Shown here piece after piece: positions 1-4,385 of a DNA stretch of 8,292 bases. Position numbers and translations under genes: made by a program. The first letter of the stretch is position 1. Every line of letters starts with the position of its first letter. The notes under the pieces are model-generated. The model was not told the DNA's origin. It ran no database searches and worked only from the letters and a program-made list of their open reading frames with translations. This stretch comes from Trebonia sp. (lineage in GTDB: Bacteria > Actinomycetota > Actinomycetes > Streptosporangiales > Streptosporangiaceae): the NCBI GenBank assembly GCA_030038035.1, contig JASHPP010000829.1, forward strand, positions 1-8,292, in the 5' to 3' direction.

Positions 1-846
1 GGCAGCGGCTCCCGGCTGGCGACCCGGGAACACCTGCGCGGGCAGCTCGGGCGGGCTCGCGCCGCGCGGCTGCCGGTCCTGCTCCGCGGCGAGCGCGGCA
101 CGGGTAAGACCACACTGGCCGGCTGTCTGCGCGAGCCGACCGCCGAACCCGGCCAGCCCATGGTGGCGGACTGCGCGCTCAGCGGGGTCGGCCGCCAGGC
201 CTGGGCACAGCAGCTCGCCGCGGCGCTGGCCGACCAGGCGGGCACGGTCGTCCTGCGGCACCTGGACGACCTCGACCCGGCGCTGACGACGGTCGTCGCG
301 GGCCTGGTCGGCTCTTCGCGGGCACGGCTTGCGGCCACCGCGACCGAGCGCGCCTGGGAACGCCCTGACCTGCATCCGCTCGTGGAGCGGTTCCCTGTCA
401 TCGTCGACGTGCCGCCGCTTCGGGAGCGGGCAGGCGACATCCCCGCCCTCATCGCCGAGATCATCGCCGAGCTGCGCCCCCAGCGGCCGCGCCCGCGGTG
501 CACCGGCGAGGCGCTCGCGGTGCTCGCGGCCAGCGGCTGGCCGGGAAACGTCCGCCAGCTCCGCCAGGTCGTCGCCACCGCGCTGGTCCGCTCCATGTCC
601 TGCGACATCACCCTGGACGACCTGCCAGACGGCTTCCCAGGCGCCGCCCGCGGCCGCCGTCTCACCGGGCTGGAGCGGGCCGAACGGCAGGCGCTGCTCA
701 GCGCGCTGCGCGACGCTGGCTGGGACCGCGAGGCCGCCGCGCGTGACCTGGGCATCTCCCGGGCGACCATCTACCGCAAGCTCAAGCGGCTCGGGATCGC
801 CCCGTCGGCCGCCGCGCTACGACCAGTAATCCAGGAGGGTGCCTGA
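1..846 (+). CDS. Fis-family AAA+ transcriptional regulator, C-terminal part (5' end outside window)
   Basis: The frame is open from the first base, so the start is upstream; 281 residues are visible. Walker A (GERGTGKT) lies at visible residues 30-37. An LRERAGDI segment at 140-147 and GWPGNVRQLR (sensor II region) at 179-188 are hallmarks of the NtrC/sigma-54-activator AAA+ family. A Fis-type helix-turn-helix (AAARDLGISRATIYRKLKRL) follows at about 245-264. Between Walker A and the Walker B position there is no GAFTGA loop, and the usual GTLFLDEIGEL reads GTVVLRHLDDLD, so the acidic pair is replaced by Arg-His. Actinobacteria generally lack sigma-54, and related regulators there act on ordinary promoters. 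By inference this is a DNA-binding regulator with a reduced, perhaps non-hydrolysing ATPase core. Any N-terminal sensor domain (GAF would be usual) is out of view. Its stop overlaps the next start, so it probably controls or accompanies the SDR gene. Confidence 0.86.
   Translation, partial: GSGSRLATREHLRGQLGRARAARLPVLLRGERGTGKTTLAGCLREPTAEPGQPMVADCALSGVGRQAWAQQLAAALADQAGTVVLRHLDDLDPALTTVVAGLVGSSRARLAATATERAWERPDLHPLVERFPVIVDVPPLRERAGDIPALIAEIIAELRPQRPRPRCTGEALAVLAASGWPGNVRQLRQVVATALVRSMSCDITLDDLPDGFPGAARGRRLTGLERAERQALLSALRDAGWDREAAARDLGISRATIYRKLKRLGIAPSAAALRPVIQEGA
833..838 (+). promoter_or_regulatory. Shine-Dalgarno of the SDR gene inside the regulator's last codons
   Basis: AGGAGG sits 7 bases before the ATG at 846. 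The regulator stop and the SDR start form TGATG (844-848), overlapping by one base. This supports the ATG as the true start and suggests translational coupling. Confidence 0.8.
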
Positions 847-1685
847 TGAGCGGACTGCCGGACCTGAGCGGGAAGGTCGCCGTGGTGACCGGCGGTGCCT
901 CCGGAATCGGCAAGGGGATCGCTACCCAGCTCGCCGCCGCGGGGATGCAGGTGATCATCGCCGACATCGAGCAAGCCGCGCTGGACAAGACGGCCGGCGA
1001 GATCGGCGCGATCGGGATCCGCGCCGACGTTAGCGACGTCGACAGCGTCCGGGCGCTCGCGAAGGAGGCGACTAACCGGTTCGGCACCGTGCACGTCGTC
1101 TGCAACAACGCCGGCATCGGGCCGATGGCCGCGATCGCCGACCTGACAATGGACGACTGGCACTGGATGCTCGGGGTGAACCTGTACGGGGTCATCCATG
1201 GCGTCCAGACGTTCCTGCCCATCCTGCAGGCCAACCCGGACGGCGGCCACATCGTCAACACCGCGTCGATGGCGGGGCTCGTGGCACACGCGCGGCTTGG
1301 CGCCTACGCGGTCGCCAAGTACGGCGTGGTGGCGCTCACCGAGGTTCTCGCCGAGGAGCTCGCGGCCGCGGGGTCCAAGGTGGGGGTGTCCGTGCTGTGC
1401 CCGGGGACCGTGCGCACCAACATCGGGACGAGCTCACGCAACCGGCCCGCGCACCTGGCCGACGGCGCGCTCGCCGACGTCGATATCGCCCTGGAGAACA
1501 ACCCGGTCCACCGCTGGATCGACCCCGAGGACGCCGGGGCCGTGGTCGTCCGCGCGATCAGGCGCGGCGACCTGTACGCGCTCACCCACCCGGATTGGTA
1601 CCCGATGGTCGAGCAGCGGCACAAGGCCATCGCCGCCGCGTTCCGGCAGCAGGCAGCCGACGCGGACCCGGGTCTGGCCGGCTAG
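846..1685 (+). CDS. Classical SDR-family NAD(P)-dependent oxidoreductase
   Basis: The 279-residue protein is full length for a classical short-chain dehydrogenase/reductase. The cofactor motif TGGASGIG is at 15-22, NNAG at 87-90, and the catalytic tetrad is visible as Asn112, Ser141, Tyr154 and Lys158 (YAVAK). An acidic residue at the end of the second strand (Asp40 in IIAD) suggests NAD(H) over NADP(H), which is inference from family rules. PGTVRT near 186 is the usual post-catalytic segment. The expected role is oxidation or reduction of an alcohol or carbonyl in the cytoplasm; the substrate cannot be told. A strong ribosome binding site and the TGATG junction place it in one transcription unit with the Fis-type regulator. 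Ten bases separate its stop from the stop of the convergent glycine-rich gene, and no terminator hairpin is evident between them. Confidence 0.95.
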   Translation: MSGLPDLSGKVAVVTGGASGIGKGIATQLAAAGMQVIIADIEQAALDKTAGEIGAIGIRADVSDVDSVRALAKEATNRFGTVHVVCNNAGIGPMAAIADLTMDDWHWMLGVNLYGVIHGVQTFLPILQANPDGGHIVNTASMAGLVAHARLGAYAVAKYGVVALTEVLAEELAAAGSKVGVSVLCPGTVRTNIGTSSRNRPAHLADGALADVDIALENNPVHRWIDPEDAGAVVVRAIRRGDLYALTHPDWYPMVEQRHKAIAAAFRQQAADADPGLAG

Positions 1686-1695
1686 GCCCGCCGGG

Positions 1696-2535
1696 TTACC
1701 CCGCCGCGCTGATCCAGGTGATGTCGACCAGGCCGTTGCCGGTGCTGGTCGTGCCCCGGACCACCGAGGGTCCGGAAAGCGAGGCGGTGTAGTTCGACGA
1801 GCCGGCGCCGCCGCCACCGCCGCCACCGCCGCCGGTACCGCCGCCGCCACCGCCGCTGCCCGCGCCGCCGCCGCCGCCGTTGTGGCCGGCGTCAACGGTG
1901 GCCCCGCTGCTCCCCCCGGGCCCGCCGTGGTTGATGTCGGACGTGAAGCCGCGCCCGCCCGCCCCGCCGCCACCGCCGGCGATGACCACCGTGGTGGCCG
2001 TGCAGCCGACGCAGCCGGCGATCCCGAGGCTGGTCGCACCGCCGCCGCCCGCTCCGTCGACGGTGACGTACCCGTGCGCGCCACCGCCTCGGCCGCCGTT
2101 CCCTGTCGGTCCCCAGCCGCCAGGGCCGGGGTTGAGGTTGGAGTCGGCGTTGCCGCCGTAGCCGCCCACCTGGATGACGAGGACCTGGCCTGGCTGCACC
2201 GCGATCGTCCCGGACACCTGGGCGCCGTCCCCGCCCGTCGTGGCGAATGGCTTCCCGGGGCCCGTGGCGGTCTTCCCGCCCGCCGCGCCGATCACGCGCA
2301 CGATGGCGCCGCTGGCCCCCGCGGGAACGGTCGTGTACTGGGCCACCGCCCCGACGTAGCCGAACACCTCGGTCAGCGGCGCCGCGGGAAACGGCCGTGC
2401 CCCGGTGTGGGTCGAGGCCGAGGCCGGCCCGGACAGCCCGAGCACCGTCGCGGCGACGGCGGTCCCGCCAGCCAGCGCCACGCGTCGCGTCATCTTCCCG
2501 CAGACCACAATCGTCACGAATGATTCTTGGCGCAT
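1696..2535 (-). CDS. Exported glycine-rich protein with Tat-like signal peptide
   Basis: A 279-residue protein. Residues 15-40 form a signal peptide: TRRVAL (a possible twin-arginine motif, weak because the usual S-R-R-x-F-L-K is only partly matched), a hydrophobic core, then ASA as a likely signal peptidase site after residue 40. The mature part begins with a beta-rich segment (YTTVPAGASGAIVRVIGAAGG, about 67-87; VQPGQVLVIQVGG, 113-125) resembling bacterial glycine-rich secreted domains. It then becomes extremely Gly-rich, with a near-uninterrupted run at 220-243, and ends in a short non-repetitive tail. Two cysteines, Cys175 and Cys178, form a CxxC. ATG 2535 is chosen because AGGGGG lies 6 bases upstream; a second ATG at 2493, just before the RR, would shorten only the n-region. 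The protein is probably exported and extracellular or wall-associated. No enzyme motif is seen, and its function is unknown. Confidence 0.78.
   Translation of the reverse strand: MRQESFVTIVVCGKMTRRVALAGGTAVAATVLGLSGPASASTHTGARPFPAAPLTEVFGYVGAVAQYTTVPAGASGAIVRVIGAAGGKTATGPGKPFATTGGDGAQVSGTIAVQPGQVLVIQVGGYGGNADSNLNPGPGGWGPTGNGGRGGGAHGYVTVDGAGGGGATSLGIAGCVGCTATTVVIAGGGGGAGGRGFTSDINHGGPGGSSGATVDAGHNGGGGGAGSGGGGGGTGGGGGGGGGAGSSNYTASLSGPSVVRGTTSTGNGLVDITWISAAG
1807..1878 (-). repeat. Low-complexity GGN (poly-Gly) codon tract
   Basis: On the + strand this reads as near-perfect CCG/CCA triplets; on the - strand it encodes the polyglycine run, residues 220-243 of the exported protein. It is prone to slippage, so length variation between strains or assembly errors are possible here. 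Confidence 0.8.
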
Positions 2536-2540
2536 CACAG

Positions 2541-2549
2541 TCCCCCTCT
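2541..2549 (-). promoter_or_regulatory. Ribosome binding site fixing the start of the glycine-rich protein
   Basis: On the - strand AGAGGGGGA precedes the ATG at 2535, with the G-run ending about 6 bases before it. This argues against the open-frame extension to an ATG at 2796, whose extra 87 residues have no signal peptide and non-coding-like composition. An 8-bp palindrome TGTGCACA (2549-2556) abuts the site. Confidence 0.7.
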
Positions 2550-2555
2550 GTGCAC

Positions 2556-2572
2556 ACCCGTGATACCCGTGA
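2556..2572. repeat. 9-bp tandem direct repeat (ACCCGTGAn x2) near the glycine-rich gene start
   Basis: ACCCGTGA occurs at 2556-2563 and again at 2565-2572, a period of 9 bases. It lies about 20 bases upstream of the start codon in the - strand leader, next to the palindrome TGTGCACA. It may be a protein-binding site or part of a leader RNA; no known motif was recognised. Confidence 0.6.
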
Positions 2573-2616
2573 GGGATCGGCTCACACTCAGGTTCTGGGC
2601 GGGCCTTCTCCCTGCC

Positions 2617-2633
2617 GTCCCACAAGTCCCACA
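2617..2633. repeat. Second 9-bp tandem direct repeat (GTCCCACAn x2)
   Basis: GTCCCACA occurs at 2617-2624 and 2626-2633, again with a period of 9 bases. It runs directly into the inverted repeat at 2630-2656. Two unrelated 9-bp doublets in one short leader is more order than expected by eye. Confidence 0.6.
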
Positions 2634-2656
2634 GGTGTGACTTTGCACACTCTGTG
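2630..2656. promoter_or_regulatory. Inverted repeat, candidate operator or leader hairpin
   Basis: The arms are CACAGGTGTG (2630-2639) and CACAC-t-CTGTG (2646-2656), perfectly complementary over 10 bases apart from one bulged T at 2651, with a 6-base spacer ACTTTG. The GTG/CAC half-sites recall Crp/Fnr-family operators, but the spacing does not match TGTGA-N6-TCACA. Its role is inferred only from position upstream of the glycine-rich gene. Confidence 0.5.
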
Positions 2657-2747
2657 ACCATTTCCGGGGCGCTATGCCCGATTTGTCCATGCAAGAAGTG
2701 TGCCAAGTGGACGCCAGTTGCGGTTATGACCACGGATACCAAGCCAG

Positions 2748-2765
2748 GGCCGAGTGTGATCGGCC
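2748..2765. promoter_or_regulatory. Perfect 6-bp hairpin in the glycine-rich gene leader
   Basis: GGCCGA (2748-2753) and TCGGCC (2760-2765) flank a 6-base loop. If transcription starts near 2797 on the - strand, this would be an early stem-loop of a leader of about 260 nucleotides. Confidence 0.4.
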
Positions 2766-2803
2766 ACCCGCCTTCCAGGCACACCGTTTCTACCATTCTC
2801 TCT

Positions 2804-2838
2804 GTTATAAACCAAGCGCATGGATGCAGAGCGCATCC
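2804..2838 (-). promoter_or_regulatory. Candidate promoter: -10 like TATAAC with an upstream inverted repeat
   Basis: On the - strand TATAAC (2804-2809) is a good actinobacterial -10 hexamer in a local AT-rich patch. No TTGACA-like hexamer is found 17 bases upstream. Instead GGATGC (2822-2827) and GCATCC (2833-2838) form an inverted repeat with a 5-base spacer over the -35 position, as an activator-dependent promoter might have. It would give the glycine-rich gene a leader of about 260 nucleotides. The call is weak. Confidence 0.3.
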
Positions 2839-2934
2839 GCACGCCGACGGGGGAGCGGTCGCTCGGGCGCAGCCGCGCCCACGTGGGCGGTACCGCCTGC
2901 CTGACGGTCCGCTGAAGGCGATCAGCGTCCGTTG

Positions 2935-2949
2935 CCGTCGCGGCGACGG
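2935..2949 (-). terminator. GC-rich hairpin 18 bases after the DUF488 stop
   Basis: CCGTCG (2935-2940) and CGACGG (2944-2949) form a perfect 6-bp stem with a 3-base loop. It lies just downstream of the - strand DUF488 gene and before the co-directional glycine-rich gene. There is no T-tract, which is common for actinobacterial terminators but leaves the call uncertain. Confidence 0.35.
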
Positions 2950-2967
2950 TGCTCCGCCGCTGGCTCG

Positions 2968-3348
2968 CTACGCCTGCGCAGGAGGCCGGGAGTTCTGCTC
3001 GGCAAGCAACTCCGCGAGCACGGCGGCCTGGCTGATGCCGGGCTCCCTGGTCGCGGTCAGCAGCGTCACCGGCCCGTCCGCTGCCAGCGCGCGGAGCCGG
3101 TCGACGGCCGCCCGCGGGCCGGGCATCTCCAGTTCGGCGCGATAACGACGGCGGAACTCGCCGAACTTCGCCGGATCGTGCCGGTACCAGGTCCGCAGCT
3201 GCGCGGACGGCGCGACGTCCTTCGCCCACTCATCCAGGCGCGCCGCCTCCTTGCGCAGTCCCCGCGGCCATACCCGGTCCACGAGCACGCGAGCGCCGTC
3301 TGCTGGGGACGGGGCGTCGTAGACGCGGCGGACCTGAACGACGTACAA
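2968..3348 (-). CDS. DUF488 / YeaO-family protein
   Basis: A 126-residue protein of family-typical length. Conserved blocks are visible: RVYDAPSPADGARVLVDRVWPRG (8-30, given here as its first and last parts RVYDAPSP and RVLVDRVWPRG), WAKDVAPS at 41-48, LRTWYRHDPAKFGEFRRRY at 51-69, and LLTATREPGISQAAVL at 96-111. The last block usually carries a D..HN pattern, which here reads REPGISQ. The start chosen is TTG 3348, 7 bases after GGAGGAGG and giving the N-terminus MYVVQVRRVYD expected for the family. An in-frame ATG at 3381 lacks a ribosome binding site and would swallow the good one. The family is a small cytoplasmic protein of unknown biochemical role. It lies between two gene-free stretches and appears monocistronic. 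Confidence 0.88.
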   Translation of the reverse strand: MYVVQVRRVYDAPSPADGARVLVDRVWPRGLRKEAARLDEWAKDVAPSAQLRTWYRHDPAKFGEFRRRYRAELEMPGPRAAVDRLRALAADGPVTLLTATREPGISQAAVLAELLAEQNSRPPAQA

Positions 3349-3355
3349 CGCAACG

Positions 3356-3363
3356 CCTCCTCC
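3356..3363 (-). promoter_or_regulatory. Strong ribosome binding site deciding a TTG start
   Basis: GGAGGAGG on the - strand sits 7 bases before TTG 3348 and lies inside the open frame that would follow ATG 3381. It is the main reason to annotate the DUF488 gene from the TTG. Confidence 0.75.
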
Positions 3364-3433
3364 GCGTTCCCGCCAGGACATCAGTATCGGCGGCCCGCCG
3401 GCGGCGGGCGCACCGCAAGCAGGGCCTACAGTA

Positions 3434-3462
3434 GCTATATTATTAATCAAATCATTTGTATA
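3434..3462 (-). promoter_or_regulatory. Candidate promoter of the DUF488 gene in an AT-rich island, with a palindrome in the spacer
   Basis: On the - strand TATACA (3457-3462) and TATAGC (3434-3439) are 17 bases apart, 4 of 6 and about 4 of 6 matches to the vegetative consensus. Transcription would start about 80 bases before TTG 3348. Within the spacer, CAAAT-C-ATTTG (3448-3458) is a perfect 11-bp palindrome and a possible repressor site. The + strand also has TATAAA at 3459-3464, so divergent transcription towards the small Cys-protein gene is possible, but no -35 was found for it. Confidence 0.4.
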
Positions 3463-3478
3463 AAACTGACGTGGGAGC

Positions 3479-3602
3479 GGGTGCGGGAGTGACGGGAGCG
3501 GGTGCGGGAGGAGCCGGAGTGGGTGCGGGAGGAGCGGGAGTGGGTGCGGGAGGAGCGGGAGCGGGTGCCGGAAACGGAAGCGGGAGCACGTGCGGGAGGA
3601 GC
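3479..3602. repeat. Purine-rich 21-bp tandem repeat, five units plus a displaced sixth
   Basis: GGGTGCGGGA recurs at 3479, 3500, 3521, 3542 and, as a variant (GGGTGCCGGA), at 3563: exactly 21 bases apart. The core GTGCGGGAGGAGC appears again at 3590, 25 rather than 21 bases after the preceding unit. The + strand is almost entirely G and A with scattered C and T. Read as codons from GTG 3502 it gives a VREEREW heptad; every unit also contains a GGGAG...GTG pair that mimics a Shine-Dalgarno plus start. It ends at the ribosome binding site of the small Cys-protein gene. It is likely unstable in copy number. Confidence 0.85.
3594..3599 (+). promoter_or_regulatory. Ribosome binding site of the small Cys-protein gene, inside the last 21-bp unit
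   Basis: GGGAGG lies 5 bases before GTG 3605. It is part of the repeat unit itself, so the repeat supplies the translation signal. The alternative GTG at 3590 has only GGGAG 3-4 bases upstream. Confidence 0.55.
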
Positions 3603-3604
3603 AG

Positions 3605-3862
3605 GTGACGGACAGGACACCGCCGCTGGCGGAAGACAGGGAACCGCCGCTGGCGGAAGACAGCACACCGCCGCTGGCGGAGGAAGCCACGCTGGGCAGC
3701 GAGCATCCCGCGCGGAACGCACTCTCCCCGGAGCCAGCGCCCGAGGAGGGCGGCGACCCGGTCTGCTGGGCTCATCTGGTCTGCCTCGAATGCGGCGCCG
3801 TCATCCGCGAGGGGCACCGCGCTGGCTGCCAGTCCGCGCAGGACGGACCGGTACCGCAGTAA
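3605..3862 (+). CDS. Small hypothetical protein with Cys/His cluster and PPLAE repeats
   Basis: An 85-residue protein if begun at GTG 3605 (90 residues from GTG 3590). Residues 3-26 are three copies of an 8-residue acidic, proline-rich repeat (DRTPPLAE, DREPPLAE, DSTPPLAE), followed by a Pro/Glu-rich linker. The C-terminal part contains Cys54, His57, Cys60, Cys63, His71 and Cys75 (CWAHLVCLECG...HRAGC), a plausible metal-binding cluster of the zinc-ribbon kind; metal binding is inference. The start, the third-position GC bias and this cluster favour this frame over two overlapping open frames. The specific family is not recognised. It is followed 43 bases later by the membrane-protein gene on the same strand. 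It is soluble by appearance, with no signal peptide or membrane segment. Confidence 0.65.
   Translation: MTDRTPPLAEDREPPLAEDSTPPLAEEATLGSEHPARNALSPEPAPEEGGDPVCWAHLVCLECGAVIREGHRAGCQSAQDGPVPQ
3611..3682 (+). repeat. Three 24-bp tandem repeats encoding PPLAE octapeptides
   Basis: Three in-frame 24-base units, each containing CCGCCGCTGGCGG, itself a CCGCC/GGCGG inverted repeat with a 3-base loop. Units one and two share GGCGGAAGACAG; the third diverges at its end. It immediately follows the 21-bp array, so two different tandem repeats are adjacent. Confidence 0.85.
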
Positions 3863-3905
3863 CGGCGCTTCGCGTGAGCACGGATGTGACGGGCAGGACA
3901 GCCCC

Positions 3906-4322
3906 GTGACCGCCGCCGCCACGGGCGCGGTGTTCACCTGGCTCGGCATGGTCACCGCCATCTCCTTCCTGGAAACGCCCCTGAAGTTCCGCGCGCCCGG
4001 GGTCACCGTGCGGATCGGGCTAGGCATCGGCCGTCTCGTCTTCCGCGCACTCAACACGGCCGAGGCCATCCTCGGGGCGGTGCTGGTGGTCGCCGCGGTC
4101 ACGCAGCCCCCGCCGCCGCGCGTGATCGCAGCCGGCGCGGTGGCGATCACGACCCTGCTGGTTCAGGTCGCAGTCGTGCGGCCATGGCTGACCCGCCGAT
4201 CGGATCGCGTCCTCGCCGGCGAGGACCTCCCGCGCTCGCCCGGGCATTACGCGTACGTCGGGCTCGAACTCATCAAGGTCACCGCACTCCTGGTCACGGG
4301 CGTGCTGCTCCTCGCACGGTAG
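3906..4322 (+). CDS. Small integral membrane protein of unknown function (four predicted helices)
   Basis: A 138-residue protein begun at GTG 3906, with AGGA 7 bases upstream. Hydrophobic segments are near residues 5-22, 50-66, 72-92 and 116-137. Conserved-looking polar patches lie between them: LETPLKFRAPG at 22-32, IGRLVFRALN at 41-50, RRSDRVLAGE at 97-106 and GHYAYVGLELIKV at 113-125. This layout resembles a family of short uncharacterised bacterial membrane proteins I have seen annotated only as hypothetical, so no function is assigned. It sits 43 bases after the Cys-protein gene and may be cotranscribed with it. Its stop is 49 bases before the MarR start, across an AT-rich promoter-like patch, which suggests that the MarR-ClC pair is a separate unit. 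Confidence 0.82.
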   Translation: MTAAATGAVFTWLGMVTAISFLETPLKFRAPGVTVRIGLGIGRLVFRALNTAEAILGAVLVVAAVTQPPPPRVIAAGAVAITTLLVQVAVVRPWLTRRSDRVLAGEDLPRSPGHYAYVGLELIKVTALLVTGVLLLAR

Positions 4323-4347
4323 CGATAGGACTTGCTCACGCTAAGCC

Positions 4348-4385
4348 TTGATATATGCAATACTTTTATATGTGAACGATATTGC
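4348..4385 (+). promoter_or_regulatory. AT-rich promoter/operator region of the MarR gene, with overlapping inverted repeats
   Basis: TACTTT (4361-4366) fits the TAnnnT -10 pattern, and GTG 4372 lies 5 bases after it, where transcription would begin; no ribosome binding site precedes the GTG. Two imperfect dyads overlap it: TTGATATAT (4348-4356) with ATATGTGAA (4368-4376), complementary at 7 of 9 positions, and GCAATA (4357-4362) with TATTGC (4380-4385), perfect. MarR proteins commonly repress their own genes from such dyads; that this one does is inference. Confidence 0.45.

Larger units (their letters stand above)
2536..2967. other. Gene-free stretch between the glycine-rich and DUF488 genes
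   Basis: No convincing gene is present on either strand: the open frames here lack a ribosome binding site and recognisable motifs. GC content is visibly lower than in the flanking genes over about 2630-2820. The stretch holds the two 9-bp direct repeats, three inverted repeats, a TATAAC candidate and a hairpin behind the DUF488 gene, each listed separately. Confidence 0.65.

Noticed and set aside
1686..1695. Bidirectional terminator between the SDR and glycine-rich genes
   Set aside because: Only 10 bases separate the stops and no stable stem was found there.
1198..2523. A 441-residue open frame on the + strand
   Set aside because: It overlaps the SDR gene in another frame and then runs antisense through the glycine-rich gene; the product is Ala/Arg/Pro-rich without motifs.
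2635..2650. Crp/Fnr-type operator
   Set aside because: The half-sites GTG/CAC are present, but the symmetric spacing does not match TGTGA-N6-TCACA.
2536..2796. An 87-residue N-terminal extension of the glycine-rich protein from ATG 2796
   Set aside because: It would place the signal peptide internally and covers the repeat-rich leader; the ATG at 2535 has a good ribosome binding site.
2540..2800. c-di-AMP (ydaO-type) riboswitch before the secreted glycine-rich protein
   Set aside because: The gene context would fit, but I could not find the conserved core of that class in the - strand leader.
2654..3145. A 163-residue + strand frame with several cysteines near its start
   Set aside because: No ribosome binding site; it runs antisense into the DUF488 gene and shows no family motif.
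3479..3602. CRISPR array or plasmid-type iterons
   Set aside because: The units are contiguous with no unique spacers, so this is not CRISPR. No replication initiator gene or origin features lie nearby.
3502..3909. A 135-residue + strand frame starting in the 21-bp repeat
   Set aside because: After the repeat it becomes Arg/Gly-rich with no motif, while the neighbouring frame encodes the Cys/His cluster. It is kept only as part of the frame-jump finding.
3452..4150. A 232-residue - strand frame reading through the tandem repeats
   Set aside because: Antisense to the Cys-protein and membrane-protein genes. Its Pro-Ala repeats are just the complement of the 21-bp array.
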